Shown one piece after another: positions 1 to 10,862 of a DNA stretch of 64,000 bases. Numbering within the stretch: position 1 is the first letter of the stretch; each line of letters begins with the position of its first letter. Made by a program: the position numbers and the translations under genes. The DNA is taken from assembly GCF_947179165.1 (NCBI RefSeq), contig NC_077241.1, forward strand, positions 29,507,246-29,571,245. Reading direction: 5' to 3'. The notes under the pieces were generated by a model. The model did no database searches. It saw only the letters and a program-made list of their open reading frames with translations, and was not told the DNA's origin. This stretch comes from Solanum dulcamara (Eukaryota > Streptophyta > Magnoliopsida > Solanales > Solanaceae).

Positions 1-1143
1 AGTAGATAAACTCCTATTCCTCGAGTCTTCTATGTGACAATATAGTGATTGATTAGACAAAACTCTTTTTTTGAAAAGAGAAAGGCTCTGATATAACCAA
101 TGCTCAGACTGCTATAAGGTATTTCACACTGGTATGTGTATAAGAGTTCCAAAACACCTTTTTACTTAGTCTTTAGTGACATTTAGAGGGTATATGTCAG
201 ATACTTCCTACCCTGATCTCCAAGTGATTATTTGCTTGATGACTTCATTGAGTCTCAGATAATGATTTAAACTGTGTTTTGTTTCCCACTACTCTACTCG
301 TGTATACTATAACACTTCTTCTCTGAGTCCAGGGCCGGTAATCGGATTCAAGCTCAATTCCATTACATTGTTCATCGCGCCCTCACTAGAGGGTCGGGTA
401 CGTATATATATATGTTATGATGTGATGATGTGTCATAATAAGGAGGTGATGGTTATATAGATATGATTCACCGGATCCCTAATAAGGCCGGCTATATTGA
501 AAATTTGAGCATGCATGATTTTACTTTCCCAAGTATAGGTTTATGATTTGATATTTTCCCCCTACTTTTCTATTTCAGATATGCCTTCAATCGTATTGTG
601 TTATATTTTACATACTCAGTACATATGTCGTACTGACCCTCCTTTTCTCGGGGGGGACTGCATTTTAAGCCCGCAGGTACAAATACAGGTTTTAGGACTC
701 CGTCGGCTGAGGATTCTACTCAGCCCAGCTGGAAGAGTCTCTATTATATCGAAGCCTAGTTTTTGGTACTAACCACCGATGTATAAAATTGTTTTTTTTA
801 TTTAGGGATATGATGGGGGCCCTATCTCGCCATATGCTGTAATTAATATTCTTAGATGTCTGCAGACATATATATATGGATTATGTATGTCAGTTTGGTT
901 CAGTTGGGTCTATATGATGTATGATATATGTTATTATATTATGACAGTCTCGTCGACTTACGTGCCTCTTCATGATGTGATACAAATGAAAGAGGCTGCT
1001 GGTTTATGGAAATGTTATCACCCAATAGGGTTATGTTGCATGGTATTGTGTTATTTATAGTTCGACTTGACTACAACTGATAGACAAATATACAGGGGTT
1101 CAGATCGTACCCTAGTCATGACCTATGGGGTTGGGTCGTGACA
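1..1143 (+). repeat. P1: 3' part of a 5' LTR (Ty3/gypsy, + orientation)
   Basis: The window opens inside an LTR. From about 300 onward the sequence matches the second half of the LTR at 2492-4579, including the CCGGCCC/GGGACTCGG-type hairpin motifs and the segment around 480-530 that reads CACCGGATCCCTAATAAGG. It ends in the family's conserved terminal sequence GGGGTTGGGTCGTGACA at 1143, directly followed by a degenerate primer binding site. The 74-aa reading frame at 548-772 lies in this noncoding LTR and is not a gene. Confidence 0.85.
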
Positions 1144-2491
1144 AAAGTGGTGTCAGAGTAGTTCGTCCTTGGATTGTCTATAGGTTGTGTCTAGTAGAGT
1201 CTTGATTATCGATGTATTGCGCGCCACATCTATAACAAAAAAGCTACAGGGCATTTAGGATGTTTCCTTTCCTTCACATCCGAGATCATGCTATAGATCT
1301 GAGTCATAGGAAATCTCCTTATACTATCCTTGGATTTTAACAGAAGGACAACATCAACAGAAGGAAGTAATTGACGACATGGGAAGTTATGGAGCATGTA
1401 GGTAAGTAAAGTAAAGGCACGGAAGGTATATATTGGGTAAGGTATTGAAGTAAAATTGAAATGTAAAGTCGAAAACTGAAGGGAACAGTAGACACAAAAG
1501 TGCAACACATATTGTTCGAAGTTGGACATATGAGATAAGTCTGTTATTTCCATACTATTGTTGATATTGAAAGCCCTGTGTGGCTGCAATATGGGATGAT
1601 ATTGGAAGCCTGTGTGGCTGTGATATGATATGAATATATATATATGTTGGCCCTGTGAGGCATTGATGGTATTTTCTGCATGCAGATTTGGGATAAGTAA
1701 AAAATATAGAGGAAAATCTACCAAAATTTTCCCAAGATAAGAAAAGGAAATGAAACAGAGATTCTTAAGATGTCTTGGAAATTGATACCTAGTACCCCTA
1801 TTATGTTTAACTAAAGCTGTAGGAGGTACACTTTATGTCATCATTAAAGAGGCACCATTTCTACTTAGAGAATTTTATTTCAGAGAAATAAAAGCCTACC
1901 TGAGCAGTAAAGTTCAAACTACGGTACCTCTAGCTGTATTTGTGTTGTAGGACCAAAAAAAAGAAAAAAAAACTCAGATTGAAGGGTAAGAATGTCCAGC
2001 AATTGAGTTTCGCTTTTCTTGAAAAGTACCAGGCCCCCAACTCTTAGTTGAGAATTAGATAATATTTTATTCCTCAAGGATAAACCTAGGGGAGACCATA
2101 TGGGTCTTGTGATATTTAAGAGATTCTAGTTTCTTCCAACGACGGTTGGAAAATTATTTATGATAAAAGTTTATTAGTTCTCCACCAACTAATTAGAAAA
2201 TTAAATGCTAACAGAAGAATCCTAGAGAGATGTTATGAATTGAATATGAGTATGAACTAAAAGGGAGATACGTAGTACAACAATGCAGGGATAAAGTAAA
2301 ACCATTAGTAAGACCGCTGGTAGGGTGCACTCAGTAGGTGGACTAAGTTAAAAACATATGTTGGGTACACAACTAGGTCAAGAGGCACGAGGTATAAAGG
2401 AATGACGTGTGTACGCAATATCGCCCCAAAAATAATGGAACCTTTAAAAGAGAAAGACGGCAAACTTAAGGAATAAATGGCGCAACTTTCA
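1144..2491 (+). mobile_element. P1: start of internal region, interrupted by P2
   Basis: This is the untranslated leader and following sequence of P1. It carries the short leader repeats around 1565-1660 (CCCTGTGTGGCTG-type units followed by a TATATA run) that recur in P2, M1, M2, M3 and P4. From about 2340 it contains a decayed version of the conserved reading frame described at 17154-17366 (APKIMEPL-like), ending in a stop. The sequence stops at GCGCAACTTTCA, where the LTR of P2 begins. The rest of P1 is not in the window. The antisense 164-aa frame at 1230-1724 recurs as fragments in other leaders and has no recognisable domain. Confidence 0.75.
1148..1161 (+). promoter_or_regulatory. P1 primer binding site (degenerate)
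   Basis: TGGTGTCAGAGTAG lies four bases inside the LTR end. The family consensus in this window is TGGTATCAGAGCAG, complementary to the 3' end of initiator tRNA-Met. Two changes make this copy degenerate. Confidence 0.75.
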
Positions 2492-4579
2492 TGTTACACC
2501 CCACATCTTTGAACTCGTAAGGTTTTTGCTTTCAATTTTAAGTTTATGGTGTTGTTATATGGTGTATTAAACCCCTTGTATGCTGCTGAAAGTTTAAAAA
2601 TGTCGTAGAAATGCTCGACGTTCGAAATAAACTAAATTGGAATTGCTATAGTTAAATTATCGTCGAAGGATAGTGTGTTATTCATGTGAGGTGCTGCTGC
2701 AGGGGTGTGATGTGTTGTTGCAGGGCCTCAATATGTTCTAATGTGGGTTAGGGTGCTGCTTGTTGAATCCACACGACCCCTCATTGCATATAATAAAAGG
2801 CGTTAAGACGCCCTATTGCTCTACCATATTTTTGAATAAGTCGTTTGGAGTTTATGTTGTATATTGTTGGTGTAAATTGCTGCAGGTTGTTGTTGTTAGT
2901 TGGTTGTAGGTATTAGGGACCTAATTGGAAATTTGGATAGGGCACATTATAGGGGAGGTGCTGCCCAATTTTCGTCGACGCCATAGCGCATAATAGAAAG
3001 TCTTAGCCTTAGGTGAATTGTATGTGAAATGTGGGAATAATTCCATTCCCAGAACTCCAGGTACGCCCCATAATCCCTAACTACAGTTAAGTGTTGACAC
3101 CCCTACAAGGATTGAGTATTGCCTGTTAAGGCTTCTACGTGCTAAAGAGTAGTGTATGGGAAACTATCTTTCCCTTCTCTTGATATGTATTTGGTATGAA
3201 AGTGTAATTTGAATGCCATAATGGCTCACTGAGCCCCATAATGGGCCGGATATGAAATATGTGTATGAAGGTCATCTGAAAGAAAGTACAGACTACATAG
3301 AGCTTATTCTCTTTCTTCTCTTGGGCATGTCTCTATTTAGCTGTAAGTTAAATGTAATCTAAACTCCGGGGTAACTCCATTCTTAAATATTTCTTATTTA
3401 CTTTTGAACATCGAACTTTGATAGTGGTTGAACTATTTCCCTGGAAACTTGTATATATTAAAGAGGGACCAAATGTACGGGCTCCAAGTCTTAAAGACTA
3501 TACGATATTAAGTGTTTTTGATTCCATAAATGATTTGGCCCTATGTTAATACATGTCTAGGGTCCCCAAGATCACTTTTGAGACAACCCATAATGGTATT
3601 TAGAGGACACTCGAAATGAATACACCATTACTCAAGTCCTCAAACAAAAGCGTAACTTTCTTATTTGGTTTAGTCTCTGATAATGATTTAAATTGCATAT
3701 AGTTACTCACGACTCTACTCGTGTATACTATAACACTTCTTTCACCGAGTCCCGGGCCGGATACGTTGTCGTGCACAATTCACTACATTATTCACCGAGC
3801 CCCTCACTAGAGGGCCGGGATGTATGTATATATATGATGATGTGTTGTAATAAGGTGGTGATGGTTCTGGGCCTATGATGGTCCTATAGATGTGATTCAC
3901 CGGACCCCTAAAAGGGCCGGCTATATTGTATAAATTGAGCATGCATGCTTTTGTGATTCACAAAGTACAGGTACATGACTTCGATTTAATAATTTGTTCC
4001 CCTGCTTCTCTATTTCGAATATACCTCCAGTGTATTATGTTATATTTTACATACTCAGTACATATGTCGTACTAACCCCCTTTCTCAGGGGGCTGCGTTC
4101 ATGCCTGCAGGTACAAATACAGATTTTGGGAGTCCGTCAGCTTAGGATTCCATGCAGCTCAGTTGTAAGAGGCTCCATTGTATCGAGGCCTAATTTTTGA
4201 TACTGTCCACGGATGTATAAAAATTATTTTATCCATTTAGGGGTACGGCGGGGGCCCTGTCCCACCATATGTTGTCATTTATATATTTAGATGTCTGCAG
4301 ACGTGTATATGTGGGTTGTGTATGTTAGTTTGATTCATCTGGGTCTAAACGATATATGATATATGTTATTATGTTATGGCAGCCTTGTCGGCTTGCGTGC
4401 CCTATCATGTTGTGATACAAATGAAAAGGGCTACAGGTTTATGAAAATGTTATCGCCTAGTGCTGCTCTGTTACATGATATTATCTTATTTATGATTCAA
4501 TATGACCGCAACTAATAGATATGTGTACGGGGGGTCAAGGTCGGACCCCAGTCATGGCCTACGGGGTTAGGTCGTGACA
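2492..4579 (+). repeat. P2 5' LTR (2.1 kb, promoter deleted)
   Basis: It starts TGTTACACCCC and ends GGTTAGGTCGTGACA, the family termini. It is about 1.7 kb shorter than the LTRs of M1. After the first 30 or so bases it jumps straight to sequence equivalent to about position 7950 of the M1 LTR. This removes the G-box palindromes, the TATA box and the splice-donor-like site. The copy therefore looks unable to start transcription. Reading frames at 3693-3878, 3742-3942 and 3994-4200 are chance frames in LTR sequence. Confidence 0.85.
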
Positions 4580-4583
4580 GAAG

Positions 4584-4596
4584 TGGTATCAGAGCA
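4584..4596 (+). promoter_or_regulatory. P2 primer binding site for initiator tRNA-Met
   Basis: TGGTATCAGAGCA begins four bases after the LTR end (GAAG spacer). It is complementary to the 3' end of plant initiator tRNA-Met, the usual primer of chromoviruses, and fixes P2 on the + strand. Confidence 0.9.
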
Positions 4597-5335
4597 GTTC
4601 TTCCTCGGAGTGTCTGCAGACCGTGTGTAATAGAGTCTTGGTTATCGATGTGTTGCGCGCCACATCTATAAACAGGAAGCTATAGGACATTTAGGATGTT
4701 ACCTTTCTTCTACATATGATATCGTGCTTTAGATCCGAGTCATAGGAAAAATTCCTTATACTAACCTTGGATCTTAACAGAAGGACGACACCCACAGAAG
4801 GAAGTAATTGACGACATGGAAAGTTACGAAGCATGCAAGTAAGTGAAGTAAAGCCACAGAAGATATCCGTCGGGTAAGGTATTAAAATATAAAGTTGAAA
4901 GTTGAAAGAAAAGCAGACAGAAAGGGCAACAGATGCAGTTTGAAGTGGGACATATAAGGTAAGTCCAGTATTTTTATATTATTATTGACGTTGAAAGCCT
5001 TGTGTGGCTGCGATATGAGATGACATTGAAAGCCCTGTGCGGCTGTGATATGATATGTATATATATATGTTGGCCCTATGAGGCATTGTTGGTATTTTCT
5101 GCGTGCAAGTTTTGGGATAAGTAAGAAATGTAGAGGAAACTCTGCCAAAATTTTCCTAGAACAAGGAAAAGGAAATGAAGCATAGATTTTTTAAATGTCT
5201 GAGAAATTGATACCAAATACCCCTACTGTGTTTAACTAAAGATTTAAGAGGTATCCTTCAGGTCGCCGACAAGGGGCACCCTTTTTACTTGAAGAATTTT
5301 ATTTCGGAGGAACAAAAGCTTAATTAAGTAGTAAA

Positions 5336-5340
5336 GTTCA
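5336..5340. repeat. Left target site duplication of M1 (GTTCA)
   Basis: GTTCA precedes the LTR and recurs at 16705-16709. The uninterrupted P1 sequence around 1908-1925 (AAAGTTCAAACTACGG) contains a single copy, as expected of an empty site. Confidence 0.95.
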
Positions 5341-8300
5341 TGTCACGACCCAACCCCGTAGGCCGCGACTGGGGTCCTACCTGGACCCCCGTATACCTAC
5401 CTATCTGTTATAGTCATATTGAACTATGAACAAGGGGATACTACTCGGAAAAAAAAAAAACCCAATGAGTTAAAACTTTTTCATGTTCCTGTAGCCTCTT
5501 CCATTCATATCATATCATGAAAGGGCACGCGCCGATGAGGCTGCCATAATATAAAAACATTTACAACATGACATATAGGCACAGTCAAAACAAACTTATA
5601 AACAACCCACATATACATATGTCTACAGACCTCTAAGAATAGTAACAACAACATATGGCGGAACAAGGCCCCCTCCGTACCCCTGAATGTACAAATATAT
5701 ACATTAAGTGATCAGCATCAAAATTTAGGCTCCAGAACAGTGAAGCACTTCCGACACAGCTGAGAGGAACTCCTACGCTGATGGATCTCCAGAATAAACA
5801 TCTGTACCTGCGGGCATGAAACGCAGCCCCCCGAAGAAAGGGGGTCAGTACGATATATGTACTGAGTATGTAAAGCATAACACATCGTAACTGAGATCAT
5901 AACTGAAATAGGGATGCAGGGGACAAGTATAATAACTAAATGAATTACTGTACCTGCACCTTAGGACACGTAAATCATACACATCATCATATGCTGTGCC
6001 CGGCCCTCTAGTGAACTCGGTGTTATAATCACTTATCATCGTATCATAATGCATTTCATTTCATCATATCATCGTATACGGTATCATACCATCGTATACG
6101 GTATCACTTATCATATATATCATCGTATCACACCCGGTTCACTGCGGGGCTTAGGGTCACAATGTATTGCTTTAATCTCATATGCATGCCTACATAAAGT
6201 ATCCGGCCCTTTGGTGAGGGACTCGGTGAATGGAGTGGTGTACGTCTATAACGTACCATCATAATATACATATGTACCCGGCCCTCTAAGGAGGGACTCG
6301 GTGTTCCTTCCTTATTTCACCACATATACAATCATATTACAGCCGGCCCGGGACTCGGTGAATAATCGCATCGTCATAACATATAACATATATCACACCT
6401 CACGTACGGCATCGTCTCCTCGTGCGTGGAACTATACACATCCGGCCCGGGACGCGGTGAAAGAAGTAGTAACACTGTGCACGATAACATATCCCGGCCC
6501 ATCGTGGGACTCGAGGAAGGATGGGTTACAGTATGTACGAGTAGAGTAGTGAGAAACCATATGCAACTAAGTCATTATTTAAGACTCGATGAAACAGTCA
6601 AGTGAACCGTCACCTGAAGACTGGGGAGTAATTATCCGAGGTATCCCTTTAGATGTCATTAGGGCTTACATCAGTTGGGGCCTCAAGAATCACAGACATG
6701 CATCCAGACAATGCCATATAGCTTATGCAATCAGAAACATGGTTTATGTAATCAAAGACACGATTATGCAATCAGAGACACAGTTATCTAGTCAAAGACT
6801 CAAATTATGCAATCAGACGCTTTTACCATTTCAGAGCCTTTAAATGGAGAGGAGCTGGTACTTCCACTTATTATTCATTATATAGCAGGCTCGAGAATAG
6901 TAGTTTGACTACTTTCAGACTCTTAATGTTCAAGAGTGACTACAAGTCACGAGTTACAATCAGAGCTCATAAATGGAATTACCTCTAGACCTATATCATA
7001 TACCATTTCACTTAAAGTTAAGCCATTCCAAAGGAAAGGAGAAATAGGCTTTACATGTACTAGTTTTCATAACATAAAAGACTTAAGGGCAACAACTCAG
7101 CTATTGCAGGAGTTCTAACATCAAGAAGTAAATAAGAGTTTCGACTTATATTCAGGGCTTTATGAATGGATTGAATCCCACATATCATATACATATCATT
7201 TATAACTTACATCTAAGACATGCCAAAAGAAAATAAAGATAGTTCTACATACTAATTCCCAAAAACATGCCAAAAGAAAGCTTCACATACCTCTTGTGAG
7301 TTACTCTTTATCCCATTCGCCTCGTCGTCCTTTGAACCTATCCAACATAAAATTAATATGAATATCAACCTTTCTTAACCTTCCAGTATCTTAGGTTACA
7401 CCTTAGTATTAATGGAATCTATTTCCTTAATCGTTTCCTCGACTAGTTCTTTAGTTTGTTAAGGTGTTAACGAAAATTGGACAGCACCTCCCCTACAATG
7501 TGCCCTATCCGGATTTCCAATTAGGTCCCTAAGACCTACAGCCAACCAACAACAACAACCTGAAGTATATGTTTAAGCAATACGCAACAACAATATACAA
7601 CATAAACTTCAAACGGCTTATTCAAAAATACGATATCACAATAGGGCGTCTAGCCTTTATTTTGTAACGCCTTTAATTATACACAACGAGGGGTCATGTG
7701 GCTTCAACCAGCAGAACCATAAACCACTTTAAAACACATTTAGGCCCTGCAACCACACCTCACACCCCTGCAGCAACCACTCACACTAACAACACTTCAC
7801 TTCGACAACAATTCGACTATAACGACTACAATTTGGATTGCTTCGAACGTTAAACATTGCTATGACATTTTTACACTTCCAGCAGCCTAAAAGGTGTTTA
7901 ATACACCTTATAACAACACCATAAACTTGAAATTAGAAGTTAAGACCTTACCTCACCCGAAATTGGTCAAAATTCACCAAAGTTATCAAAACGTGAATTC
8001 TGGGCAGGTTACTGTCTCGTATTGTCCCTTAGTTTCGAAGGGCTAATTGACGGGAACAGGATTTGTGTTCTAAATGAAAGTTATAGACATGTGTCTCAAG
8101 GTCGCATAACATTTCGAATCATCCCTACAGCAATTTTGTACAAAGAGATATGCCCAAAATATCAACAGCAGTCTGTGTAGGATTTCCAGAACGAAATCTG
8201 GACAGCAGCTCCCTCAAGCTTCACCACCATATTTGGAGTAGAGAAAAGCAAAACTGGGTTGTAGCGTCTACATGAAAGTTGTAGCCCTGTGTAATATCTT

Positions 8301-9175
8301 TCCAAAACATCTTTAATCATTTGAAACGGAGCTATACAGAAGGAGTTATACTGGTTTTACTAACAGTGGTATTTTCAAAAACGGGTCTATTAACAAGAAC
8401 AAAATCTCCTCTTTTCCCTAACGATAAATTTATATTGTTAAACACCATCATATCACCATAGGATACCTTAAATAATTAATTCACGGAAAGAAATCGGGCC
8501 TTACCTATTTTTCTCCCAAAGCCGTCGCAAGTTTCTCTCCTTAAGCTTTAGGGTTCTTTGTTCACGTTGCTGCTGGAAATTTTTAATGAACAAGCTGAAG
8601 ATTTTGGATACATATCAACTAATATAGGTGGTCCCAAGGGGTGACACGTGTCAGCCCCTAAGAGGGACACATGTCCAGCCCCTATTGGGCCACCGTGTCA
8701 TGCTGCCAATTAGGGGCTGCCACGTGGCAGCGGGGTCCACCTCCCCCAAGCAGCTGCATCACCTACTTGACCCTAAGTAGGTGCATCACCTGCTTGCTTG
8801 AGGTGCTGCCACGTGTCGCTCCTCCATTGGCTGCCACGCGTCGTCTTTTTTCCTTCCTCGCGGGTTCGTAATCTTGTCTTACTTTAAGAGCTCATGTAAT
8901 CCGCACTACGTAAGCTTGGTATATCCTTAAACAACTTAAGTGTATAAGACTCTTAACTTAGTGTCTTACGTAGGTAAATCGAGTCCTACGACTCATTTCT
9001 TAGCCTCCAACTCTTTCCGGATTCTTATGACTCTATCTCCGACCTCCCTTCTCGCGAGGTATCACAATCTTCTTTCCTTAGAGTTGTTTGATAGTGTCGT
9101 AGCTTATCCGGCTCACATGATAGTATCTAAGGAACTTAAGAAGACGTTCCGAGCTCAAGAGTGTGGGGTGTAACA
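5341..9175 (-). repeat. M1 3' LTR (left copy)
   Basis: This 3,835-bp copy pairs with 12870-16704. In element orientation it begins TGTTACACCCC (right end, 9175) and ends GGGTCGTGACA (5341). It contains an array of CCGGCCC/GGGACTCGG hairpins (about 5998-6515), a palindromic G-box array (about 8640-8850), a TATA-like box near 8620-8627 on - and a splice-donor-like site near 8500-8506 on -. All reading frames of 60-84 codons here are duplicated in the other LTR and show no domain. Confidence 0.95.
5998..6515. repeat. Irregular array of short hairpins in the M1 LTR
   Basis: Seven units of the type CCGGCCC-loop-GGGACTCGGTGA occur near 5998, 6129, 6199, 6275, 6341, 6439 and 6491, spaced 50-130 bp apart. 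Several carry perfect short stems, for example CCCTC-TAAG-GAGGG. The same array is at 13526-14043 and a related one lies in M5 at about 62250-62510. It falls in the transcribed part of the LTR, so the units could fold in RNA. Confidence 0.8.
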
Positions 9176-9190
9176 TCCTTCCCTCCTTTA
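9176..9190 (-). promoter_or_regulatory. M1 3' polypurine tract
   Basis: Read on -, TAAAGGAGGGAAGGA abuts the LTR start TGTTACACCCC. It is the expected plus-strand primer site. Confidence 0.88.
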
Positions 9191-9191
9191 G

Positions 9192-9211
9192 AACATTCGT
9201 CCCCGAATGTT
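9192..9211. repeat. Inverted repeat just upstream of the M1 polypurine tract
   Basis: On - it reads AACATTCGGGGACGAATGTT: two perfect 8-bp arms around GGGA. The same structure precedes the polypurine tract in M3 (46343-46362) and P4 (55656-55675), and in degenerate form in M2 and P2. Confidence 0.85.
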
Positions 9212-9225
9212 GAATAAAACTTTCC

Positions 9226-10010
9226 TTAGGACATTATACGGATCATAGGGAGATGCCTTTCTACTGGAATGACATATATTTTCATCCAAGTAATTAATAT
9301 ACGAGTTCCAAGACCTGGGCTATCCGTAGATGTCGGGAATAGGTACGGACACTTGTGTTTCATGTCCTTTTCAACCTCCCAGTTTATGTCTTCACGATTC
9401 TTATTCCGCCACAGTACCTTGATGGAAACTATGTCCTTAGTTCGCAACCTGTTTAATCTGCTGATCCCGAATGGAGATAGGTTGCCCCTCGTAGGATAAA
9501 TCCCTATTACGTGGACCTCCTCCATGGGAAATATTTTGGGAGCGTCGTTCCCATTCTTACGGAGCATTGATCTGTGAAAACTGAATGTGTTGTTTCAAAT
9601 CGGACGGTAGGTCCAACTCATAGGCAATCTTACCTACTTTACAAATGACTTAAGAAGGACCAATGTATCCCCTTCTTGCCGACTCTAGGCTGCTAATCGA
9701 TATCTTGTCCTGGAATAAGCTTTACTTTATCAATAATTTAGTGGATCACATTCGGGCCTGTCCCTTAATCGAAGGGAGAAATGTTGTATTAAGATTCATT
9801 TGTGTTCCTCAATCCCTTCCGGAATGATTTCCAACGGTTAGCTGTAAATTGAACTTCCCTATCTGAGATAATAAATGTGGGGACTCCGTGAAATCTTATT
9901 GTTTCCCTACTATGTCATTTCGCAGAGCCCTCAGCTGAATATGCCTTTCTAACTGGAGGGGAACAGGTTGATTCTGTCAACCCATCTACCATAGCCCGTA
10001 TGAACTCCCA
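9226..10010 (-). pseudogene. M1: eroded integrase and chromodomain remnant
   Basis: Three parts of a Ty3/gypsy integrase can be read on the - strand, in different frames. Near 9870 HGVPTFIISDRE followed by VQFTAN matches the integrase core around its second catalytic Asp. Near 9590-9690 a GPY/F-like stretch (KVGKIAYELDLPSDL) is visible. At 9226-9567 VSIKVLWRNKNREDINWEVE and KDMKHKCPYLF match the chromodomain-type C-terminus of Del/Tekay elements. The intact protein would insert the cDNA, with the chromodomain biasing the target. Frameshifts, stops and gaps make this copy nonfunctional. The start of the 113-codon frame is not a true gene start. Confidence 0.8.
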
Positions 10011-10652
10011 GTTCCTTAGAATGCGAGGTCAGCTCGTACTATAATACATATTAACTGCTTCCCATCTCTAAGTCGGGGTTTCCATTCCCTGAGATAGGCT
10101 ATCAAACTGCTGATGCTTCTTTTAACTTAAGCTATTGTACAACTCCTCTTAATCCAACTTGTAATACCTTAGGTATGCTATCTTTCTCTTTTACTCAGAT
10201 CTTTTCTCCAATTTTCTTACCATATATCATATTGTAATCCTTACATAAACGTGTGTACGGACATAGAGCATTCCAGAAAATTCCTTAGCGTTGCTATACT
10301 AGTGGCTTACCTCCTTTAGTCGAGGTCAAGGATCCACTATGGTTCTTGTCCTTAATACCGATTATATGTGAATAGTTCTGCCTCGAACCATCTTACACTT
10401 TTCCTGAATAGATTCTAAATATGGCAATCACATTGTTATTACTGACTTTCTTTTATCGAGTAATCATTTGACCTCGCTCTTAGTATGCCAATATTCATAG
10501 GTTGCACAACTATTCTTGTGCCATTTTCACGAGGTGCATTGTATTTCAGCCATAATCTTTTCTGCTCTTGGCTTACTCTGTTCTATATGTGTCGTTGTAC
10601 TAACCCGCTTTTATAATCTCTTTTTGTCATACTTGTTTTGTTCTCTTTTTCA

Positions 10653-10754
10653 CTTCCCAGGGGGTCACCCATCCCAATGCTACTCTCATTCGGGCACGCT
10701 TAACTTCGGAGTTTTGACGGAATCCGGTGCATCAGTTTGGGTATGATCACGTCC
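10653..10754 (-). pseudogene. 5S rRNA-derived segment in M1 (sense to the element)
   Basis: Read on -, it follows plant 5S rRNA from its 5' end (GACGTGATCATACC) through GATGCACCGGATTCC, the A-box region GAAGTTAAGCGTGC, GAGAGTAGCATTGGGATGGG and TGACCCCCTGGGAAG. About 17 nt of the 5S 3' end are missing and replaced by unrelated sequence. It keeps CACCGGAT and ACTCCGAAG, which the copies in P2, M2 and P4 have lost, and lies in a different context and the opposite element orientation. A separate acquisition is likely. It is not a functional ribosomal gene. Confidence 0.85.
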
Positions 10755-10848
10755 ATCTCTTATGGGGTCTCGTTTGACGTTTAAGCGTCCCCATTTACAT
10801 GCGATAGCATCAGTTAATTTTATGTTACGCTTGTACTTATCTTGTCCA

Positions 10849-10862
10849 CTTCCCCCCTTTAG
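10849..10862 (-). other. M1 internal (second) polypurine tract
   Basis: On - it reads CTAAAGGGGGGAAG, almost identical to the 3' polypurine tract but 1.7 kb inside the element. Equivalent tracts occur in M3, M2, P2 and P4. Confidence 0.65.

Larger units (their letters stand above)
4580..5340 (+). mobile_element. P2 leader, left of the M1 insertion
   Basis: Noncoding leader matching the first 760 bp of the internal regions of P1 (1144-1915) and P4 (51671-52435). It includes the leader repeats at about 4990-5060. The last five bases GTTCA are the left copy of the M1 target duplication. I see no gag start here. The antisense 88-aa frame at 4882-5148 parallels one in P1 but has no recognisable domain. 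Confidence 0.8.

Noticed and set aside
4584..4596. tRNA-Met gene fragment
   Set aside because: The match is limited to about 13 bases next to the LTR end, which is the primer binding site, not a tRNA gene.
8671..9173. Frames of 66 and 77 codons duplicated at 16200-16702
   Set aside because: Identical only because both lie in the paired LTRs of M1; they cover the promoter palindromes and have no protein features.
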